Shown here piece after piece: positions 31,616 to 34,453 of a DNA stretch of 34,453 nt (positions are counted from its first letter, which is position 1; each line of letters starts with the position of its first letter). The notes below the pieces were generated by a model. The model was not told the DNA's origin. It saw only the letters and a program-made list of their open reading frames with translations, and searched no databases. Position numbers and translations under genes: made by a program. This stretch comes from Gammaproteobacteria bacterium (GTDB lineage Bacteria; Gemmatimonadota; Gemmatimonadetes; Longimicrobiales; Gaopeijiaceae), in contig VXNP01000139.1 of assembly GCA_009840525.1 (NCBI GenBank), positions 1-34,453 of the forward strand, written 5' to 3'.

Positions 31616-33037
31616 TCACGACGGAGCTTCGAGTATGGCCGATGCGGCCCGCTCGCCTGAGCGAATCGCGCCTTCGATGCCTGGAGCGTCGGCGACATGC
31701 TCGCCGGCGAAGCGCAACCGTCCCGCGGGCCGTGCCAGTGCGGCGCGGCTCTCGGCGACGCGGCCCGGTGGCCAGGCCGCGTAGGCGCCGCCGGCAAACG
31801 GGTCCGCGCCCCACGAATGCCGGGCCAGGTAGCGCACCCGGCCGGCCGCGGCCGGTCGGATGCGCGTGAACGTGACCAGCGCGAGATCCTCGAACGCGGC
31901 CTCGTCGAGGCGGTCGAGGGCCAGGCTGCCGGCCCCGTTGACGAATGCCTTGAAACCGATGCACTCGCCCGTCGCGGGATGCAGCCGGGGAAAGAGACGC
32001 TCGAGGGACGTGTCCGTCCACATGGTGAGCGGCAGTCCGTCCTCTTCCCAGAAGGGCTCCGCGTCGAACAGGGCCACGGTCACCGGCGTGTAGGCCGCCG
32101 TGTCGATGGCGCTGCGCAGGGCGGGCTGGAACGGCAGCCGCAGGCCGACGTTGCGCAGTGCCGGCAGGGGCAGCGTGCAGATGCAGTGTTGCGCCCGATG
32201 CTCGGTGCCGTCGGCGAGCAGTACGCTCACAAGGTCACCGGTTTCGGCGATGTCCGTGACGACACTGGCATAGCGCACGGAACCCTTGAGTCGCTCGGCG
32301 AGGCATGTGGCCAGGGCGCCGGCGCCGCCTTCGAACTGTCCCGCCCGGGTGTCCTCGCGGTGCGCGAGTGCCCCGCGCCACCACCCGAGCACGCTCACGT
32401 CGTCGCTGTGGATGTGGTTGCCGGCCACGTTGACCAGGCGCAGCGCCTCCTCCGAGATGCCGCGCTCCCGAAGCACCGCGGTGATTGCGCGGTCGTGGGC
32501 GCGCACCGCCGGGGTATCCCAGTCGGCCGCGCGATCGAAGGGAATCGGCCGCCCCAGATAGTGCGCCTCGAGCCGGGGTGGCAATACCCGGCGCTCTGGC
32601 CCGGTCAGCGGGTTGACGGCCGAATCGGGCCAGTCGCGGGCGCGCAGCGTCTGTCCGCCGACATGCAGCGTCAGCGCGGACGCGCCAGGCGGTGGCGCAG
32701 GCCGGATGTCCAGGCCGCAGGCACGGGCGAGGGCATGCACGCGGGTGTAGGAGTCGCCGACCTCGACCGCGCCGAACTCCGGGCGGTCAGGCAGGTCGAA
32801 GCGGGTGTAGACGCGACCCCCGGGACGGTCCCGGGCCTCGAGCACCACAGGGCGCATGCCGGCCGCGGACAGGCGTCGCGCGGCGGCAAGGCCGGCGAGG
32901 CCGGCACCCAGGACCAGGACGTCGGCGGGGGCTGCCGCCCGTCCGGCGGCACGACCGCCGCCCGCCAGGGCGAGCGTCGACAGGGCAAGAGCACGGAGGG
33001 CCCCTCGCCGGCCGATTGCGCCGTCGGCCCCGGACAT
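31616..33037 (-). CDS. Flavin-containing amine oxidase family protein, Tat-like signal
   Basis: This 473-residue FAD enzyme has an N-terminal twin-arginine-like leader (GRRGALRALALSTLALAGG), then the dinucleotide motif VLVLGAGLAGLAAARRL and the ribose-binding LEARDRPGGRVYT. The C-terminal FAD site reads RLRFAGEHVADAPGIEGAIRSGERAA. This layout is that of monoamine oxidases and related desaturases or carotenoid-type oxidases. A periplasmic location is suggested but the RR motif is weak. I start at the ATG at 33037, with AAAGG six bases upstream, rather than the in-frame GTG at 33064. It follows the receptor gene by 48 bases and precedes DUF1838 by 37. Confidence 0.86.
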   Translation of the reverse strand: MSGADGAIGRRGALRALALSTLALAGGGRAAGRAAAPADVLVLGAGLAGLAAARRLSAAGMRPVVLEARDRPGGRVYTRFDLPDRPEFGAVEVGDSYTRVHALARACGLDIRPAPPPGASALTLHVGGQTLRARDWPDSAVNPLTGPERRVLPPRLEAHYLGRPIPFDRAADWDTPAVRAHDRAITAVLRERGISEEALRLVNVAGNHIHSDDVSVLGWWRGALAHREDTRAGQFEGGAGALATCLAERLKGSVRYASVVTDIAETGDLVSVLLADGTEHRAQHCICTLPLPALRNVGLRLPFQPALRSAIDTAAYTPVTVALFDAEPFWEEDGLPLTMWTDTSLERLFPRLHPATGECIGFKAFVNGAGSLALDRLDEAAFEDLALVTFTRIRPAAAGRVRYLARHSWGADPFAGGAYAAWPPGRVAESRAALARPAGRLRFAGEHVADAPGIEGAIRSGERAASAILEAPS

Positions 33038-33085
33038 GTCAGGCCTTTGCGCGGCCGCCCTCACCGAGGAAGCGGGGGCGCCAGC

Positions 33086-34453
33086 CTACCAGTGCACTGC
33101 CAGCGTGACGCCGAAGTGCGTGTCGCGGCGCGGGGCCACGATGAAGTTGCGCCGGAACGCCTCGGGTTCGGCGTACCGGATGACGTTGTAGGCGCTGTCC
33201 TCGCCGGTGAGGTTGCGGCCCCAGACGCGGATCGAGTAGCGATCGCTGACGAAGCCGAAGCGGGCATTGACGAGCGAGGTGTCGCCGGTCTCGGCCTCGT
33301 TGTGCACCTGCGCGAACTTGCTCGACTCGAAGATGTAGCTCACGCCGCCGTACCACTCCCAGCCGCCGGCCAGCGGCCGTCGGACCTCGATGTCGGCAAA
33401 CACCTGGTGTTCTGCGGTCCGTGGCACCTGCTTCCCGGAGATCGAACCGTAGCGGGAGGTACAGCCGTCGATCTGCGGGAACTGGTCGCCCGTCGAGCAG
33501 TTGATCATGCGGTCGTCGAGCACGTCGAGCAGCACGCCGTGGTTCTGGTCGGCCCCGGCGGTGTACTCGGCATCGGTCCACGCATAGTTAAGCCGCAGCG
33601 TGACCCCTTCCATGGCGGCCGGCGCAAACGCGAGTTCGGCCTCCAGCCCGTTGATGTCGGCGTCGCCGGCGTTGACGGTCGCGGAGGTGGTGTTCTGCCC
33701 GGAGCGGGCGTTCTGGGTGAGCTGGTAGCCGGTGAGTTCGTTGGTGAAGATCGCGACGTTGGCGAGCAGACGCCCGTCCGCGAGGATGCTCTTCACGCCG
33801 GCTTCGAAGCTGCGGGCGTCTTCCTCCTCGTACGTCGGCAGTCCGGCCTCGATCGCCACGGTGCTGTTGAAGCCGCCCGGCTTGGTGCCCTCCGCGTACG
33901 CCGCGTAGAACAGGTGGTTGTCGGTGGGCCGCCAGTCGAGGGTAAGACGCGGCAGGAACCCGTCGAAGCCGGCGGAGGCGACGACGGGTGGATCGGCCGG
34001 TGCGCCCAGATCCTGCACGATGGCGCGCTGGTCGATGCTCTCGTCCTGGTAGCGTCCCTCGACCGTCAGGCGAACGTTGTCGCTGACGTCGAAGGACACC
34101 ATCGCGAATGCCGCCGTGTTCTCGATCTCGAGGTCGTTGACATCGCGGGGGACGACGATCGTCGAGCCGAAGAAGGGCGCCATGGACTCGCACAGGAAGT
34201 TCGCCGCGCACACGCCCTGCATCCGCAGGAACTCGGCGAACCAGTTCGCCGCGGCCATGCCCTGCTGCGCGGCGGACACCGCGCGGATGTCCCGGCTCGT
34301 GCTCTCCTGGCTGAAGTAGTAGGCGCCCAGCAGGCCCCGCACGCGCCCGGAATCGAAGGCGAGCTGCAGTTCGTGCGAGAAGTCGTCCGTGGTCGTGTCG
34401 TTCGCGAACGTGAAGTCGGTCATGCTGCCCACGTACCCGTACAGAAACTGTCT
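33086..34453 (-). CDS. TonB-dependent receptor, 5'-truncated by window edge
   Basis: The visible 455 residues are the C-terminal beta-barrel of an outer-membrane TonB-dependent receptor; the frame remains open to the window edge, so plug domain and TonB box lie outside. Barrel marks are DDFSHELQLAFDSGRVRGLLGAYYFSQE, LTVEGRYQDES, YAAYAEGTKPGGFNS, ARSFEAGVKSILADGRLLANVAIF and the terminal IRVWGRNLTGEDSAYNV followed by a last strand VTLAVHW ending in tryptophan. Cysteine pairs in predicted outer loops (CAANFLC and INCSTGDQFPQIDGC) may form disulfides. Such sphingomonad-type receptors take up bulky organic compounds; the ligand is unknown. It heads the minus operon. Confidence 0.92.
   Translation of the reverse strand, partial: RQFLYGYVGSMTDFTFANDTTTDDFSHELQLAFDSGRVRGLLGAYYFSQESTSRDIRAVSAAQQGMAAANWFAEFLRMQGVCAANFLCESMAPFFGSTIVVPRDVNDLEIENTAAFAMVSFDVSDNVRLTVEGRYQDESIDQRAIVQDLGAPADPPVVASAGFDGFLPRLTLDWRPTDNHLFYAAYAEGTKPGGFNSTVAIEAGLPTYEEEDARSFEAGVKSILADGRLLANVAIFTNELTGYQLTQNARSGQNTTSATVNAGDADINGLEAELAFAPAAMEGVTLRLNYAWTDAEYTAGADQNHGVLLDVLDDRMINCSTGDQFPQIDGCTSRYGSISGKQVPRTAEHQVFADIEVRRPLAGGWEWYGGVSYIFESSKFAQVHNEAETGDTSLVNARFGFVSDRYSIRVWGRNLTGEDSAYNVIRYAEPEAFRRNFIVAPRRDTHFGVTLAVHW

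Overview
The window is very GC-rich, densely packed DNA from a Gram-negative bacterium. It has a TonB-dependent outer-membrane receptor, a Tat-type flavoenzyme, secreted small proteins and a long array of acyl-CoA enzymes. This fits a free-living or symbiotic Pseudomonadota, probably a high-GC gamma- or alphaproteobacterium; the sequence alone does not settle the class. GTG and TTG starts are common, and many gene pairs overlap by four bases (ATGA or GTGA).

The layout is a series of divergent operons. (A) 3-7870, minus: PuuE-like deacetylase, MaoC hydratase, acyl-CoA dehydrogenase, two class III CoA-transferases, MmgE/PrpD protein, phenylacetate-CoA-ligase-like enzyme; 7996-11565, plus: methyltransferase, unknown 128-residue protein, double VOC protein, MDR oxidoreductase. 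(B) 11651-13072, minus: aldehyde dehydrogenase; 13105-15107, plus: LeuC/LeuD-type hydro-lyase. (C) 15264-19817, minus: CoA-transferase, DUF1330, two VOC proteins, MFS carrier, SOUL protein; 19886-21913, plus: HMG-CoA-lyase-like enzyme and a nitrilase-fold protein. (D) 23262-27138, minus: FAD-linked oxidase, double alpha/beta-hydrolase, GntR/HutC regulator; 27260-30654, plus: isochorismatase-type amidohydrolase, two more deacetylase-like proteins, CpcT/CpeT-like exported protein. NhaA (21979-23187) sits between C and D, and a receptor / flavin oxidase / DUF1838 operon (30679-34453) closes the window. A short MITE-like element with CTAG ends lies at 15121-15278.

The main observation is that all four divergent promoter gaps carry one copy of the same AT-rich near-palindrome, about MTAATGATATGWCAWTAG. 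The copies are at 7906-7923, 13071-13088, 19846-19863 and 27211-27228, generally overlapping likely -10 elements. The one regulator in the window, a GntR/HutC protein, is encoded in operon D beside one copy. I read this as a single catabolic regulon of about 26 genes in eight transcription units.

The chemistry suggested by the families is hydrolysis of a cyclic imide or amide (deacetylase/imidase-like proteins, isochorismatase-type amidohydrolase), hydration of the resulting unsaturated diacid (LeuCD type), CoA activation, beta-oxidation-like steps and retro-Claisen/aldol cleavage (HMG-CoA-lyase type). Alkyl-substituted maleimides, for example from tetrapyrrole breakdown, are one candidate substrate, with the SOUL and CpcT-like genes as weak support. 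Several family members have lost canonical catalytic residues, so they may be regulatory, binding or mechanistically divergent proteins. The substrate is inference only.
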